Assembly: GCA_024280875.1 (NCBI GenBank)
Contig: JAJRPH010000269.1
Span: forward strand, 1 to 6,457
Reading direction: 5' to 3'
DNA from: Deltaproteobacteria bacterium
Lineage (GTDB): Bacteria > Desulfobacterota > Desulfobacteria > Desulfobacterales > Desulfosalsimonadaceae
DNA: 6,457 nt
In this document: positions 6,006-6,457 of the stretch, piece by piece
How the letters are laid out: every line of letters starts with the position of its first letter
Position numbering within the stretch: position 1 is the first letter of the stretch
Program-made: the position numbers and the translations under genes
The notes under the pieces: model-generated
The model's database searches: none
The model's input: only the letters and a program-made list of their open reading frames with translations
Told to the model about the DNA's origin: nothing

Positions 6006-6457
6006 ATGACAAACACCAATGAAAAAAAACGTCAGGAGATCATAGTCACCGGTTTCGGCGGTCAGGGAATTATTCTGGCCGGGCGGATTCTGGGAATGGC
6101 GGCGGCTTTAGGGGACAACAAGGAAAGTACGCTGGTCCAGTCTTACGGGCCGGAATCCCGTGGAGGGGCCTGTGCCGCCCAGGTGATTATTGCTGAAGAC
6201 ATCATCCAGTATCCCTATATTAAGACGCCGGATCTGCTGGTCTGCATGTCCCAGTCCGCTTACGAAAAATATGTTGATGAGTTAAAACCCGACGGCATTC
6301 TGCTGACGGACCAGGATCTGGTACAACCAAAAGAAGACCGAGATTATTTTTCCATTCCGGCAACCCGGATGGCAGAAGAGCTGGGGCGCAAAATGATGGC
6401 CAATATCATTATGGTTGGTTTTACCACGGCGGTGGCCGGTGTGATATCCTTAGACTC
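6006..6457 (+). CDS. korC: 2-oxoacid:ferredoxin oxidoreductase gamma subunit, 3' truncated by the window
   Basis: The first 150 codons of a gamma subunit, a little short of a typical full length of about 180-190; the frame is open to the right edge. The N-terminus reads MTNTNEKKRQEIIVTG, then the conserved FGGQGIILAGRILG turn, followed by the hallmark QSYGPESRGGACAAQV and an IKTPDLLVCMSQSAYEKY segment. These define the pyruvate/ketoisovalerate oxidoreductase gamma domain, which is thought to take part in CoA binding and subunit contacts. The ATG at 6006 comes seven bases after the korB stop. AGGGAG (5997-6002) is close to it, and GAGGGA (5989-5994) lies at a longer distance within the korB end, so translational coupling is plausible. 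Its position completes the DABC set in one operon. Confidence 0.92.
   Translation, partial: MTNTNEKKRQEIIVTGFGGQGIILAGRILGMAAALGDNKESTLVQSYGPESRGGACAAQVIIAEDIIQYPYIKTPDLLVCMSQSAYEKYVDELKPDGILLTDQDLVQPKEDRDYFSIPATRMAEELGRKMMANIIMVGFTTAVAGVISLD

Overview
The window looks like chromosomal DNA of a Gram-negative, probably anaerobic bacterium. The best guess is a sulfate-reducing deltaproteobacterium of the Desulfobacterales type. This is an inference from three things: a four-subunit ferredoxin-dependent 2-oxoacid oxidoreductase in DABC order, a hybrid histidine kinase paired with a PAS/HD-GYP protein, and a large glycine- and repeat-rich lipoprotein. No rRNA or other taxonomic marker is present. 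Every supported gene lies on the + strand, and both edge genes are cut by the window.

Region 1 (1-1657), signalling. The C-terminal end of a hybrid histidine kinase (end of the ATPase domain plus a complete receiver domain) is followed 26 bases later by a PAS-HD-GYP protein with all the usual catalytic residues of cyclic-di-GMP phosphodiesterases. The short gap suggests co-transcription and a shared signalling output.

Region 2 (1658-3364), a single-gene unit. A candidate sigma70-type promoter precedes a 518-residue lipoprotein that starts at TTG. Behind the lipobox it has a helix-rich part with one strongly hydrophobic segment, then nine Pro-Asp-Thr units encoded by an almost perfect 9-base tandem repeat, then a beta-rich C-terminal half. 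I do not recognise its function. An 11-bp perfect GC-rich hairpin follows the stop codon but has no U-tract after it.

Region 3 (3314-3631), a 318-base gap. It holds the hairpin, a nested inverted-repeat structure (3472-3528) of unknown nature, and an AT-rich stretch that could carry the promoter of the next operon.

Region 4 (3632-6457), korDABC (oorDABC). The order is a two-cluster ferredoxin subunit, the alpha subunit, the TPP-binding beta subunit and the gamma subunit, the last truncated by the window end. Together they would oxidatively decarboxylate a 2-oxoacid (most likely 2-oxoglutarate) to the acyl-CoA and pass electrons to ferredoxin, or run in reverse. A perfect 11-bp inverted repeat sits between korA and korB and covers an upstream in-frame ATG of korB, which argues for the downstream start.

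The kor operon and the signalling genes are ordinary members of known families. The least explained parts are the lipoprotein and the two non-coding structures. I see no convincing new multi-gene system.
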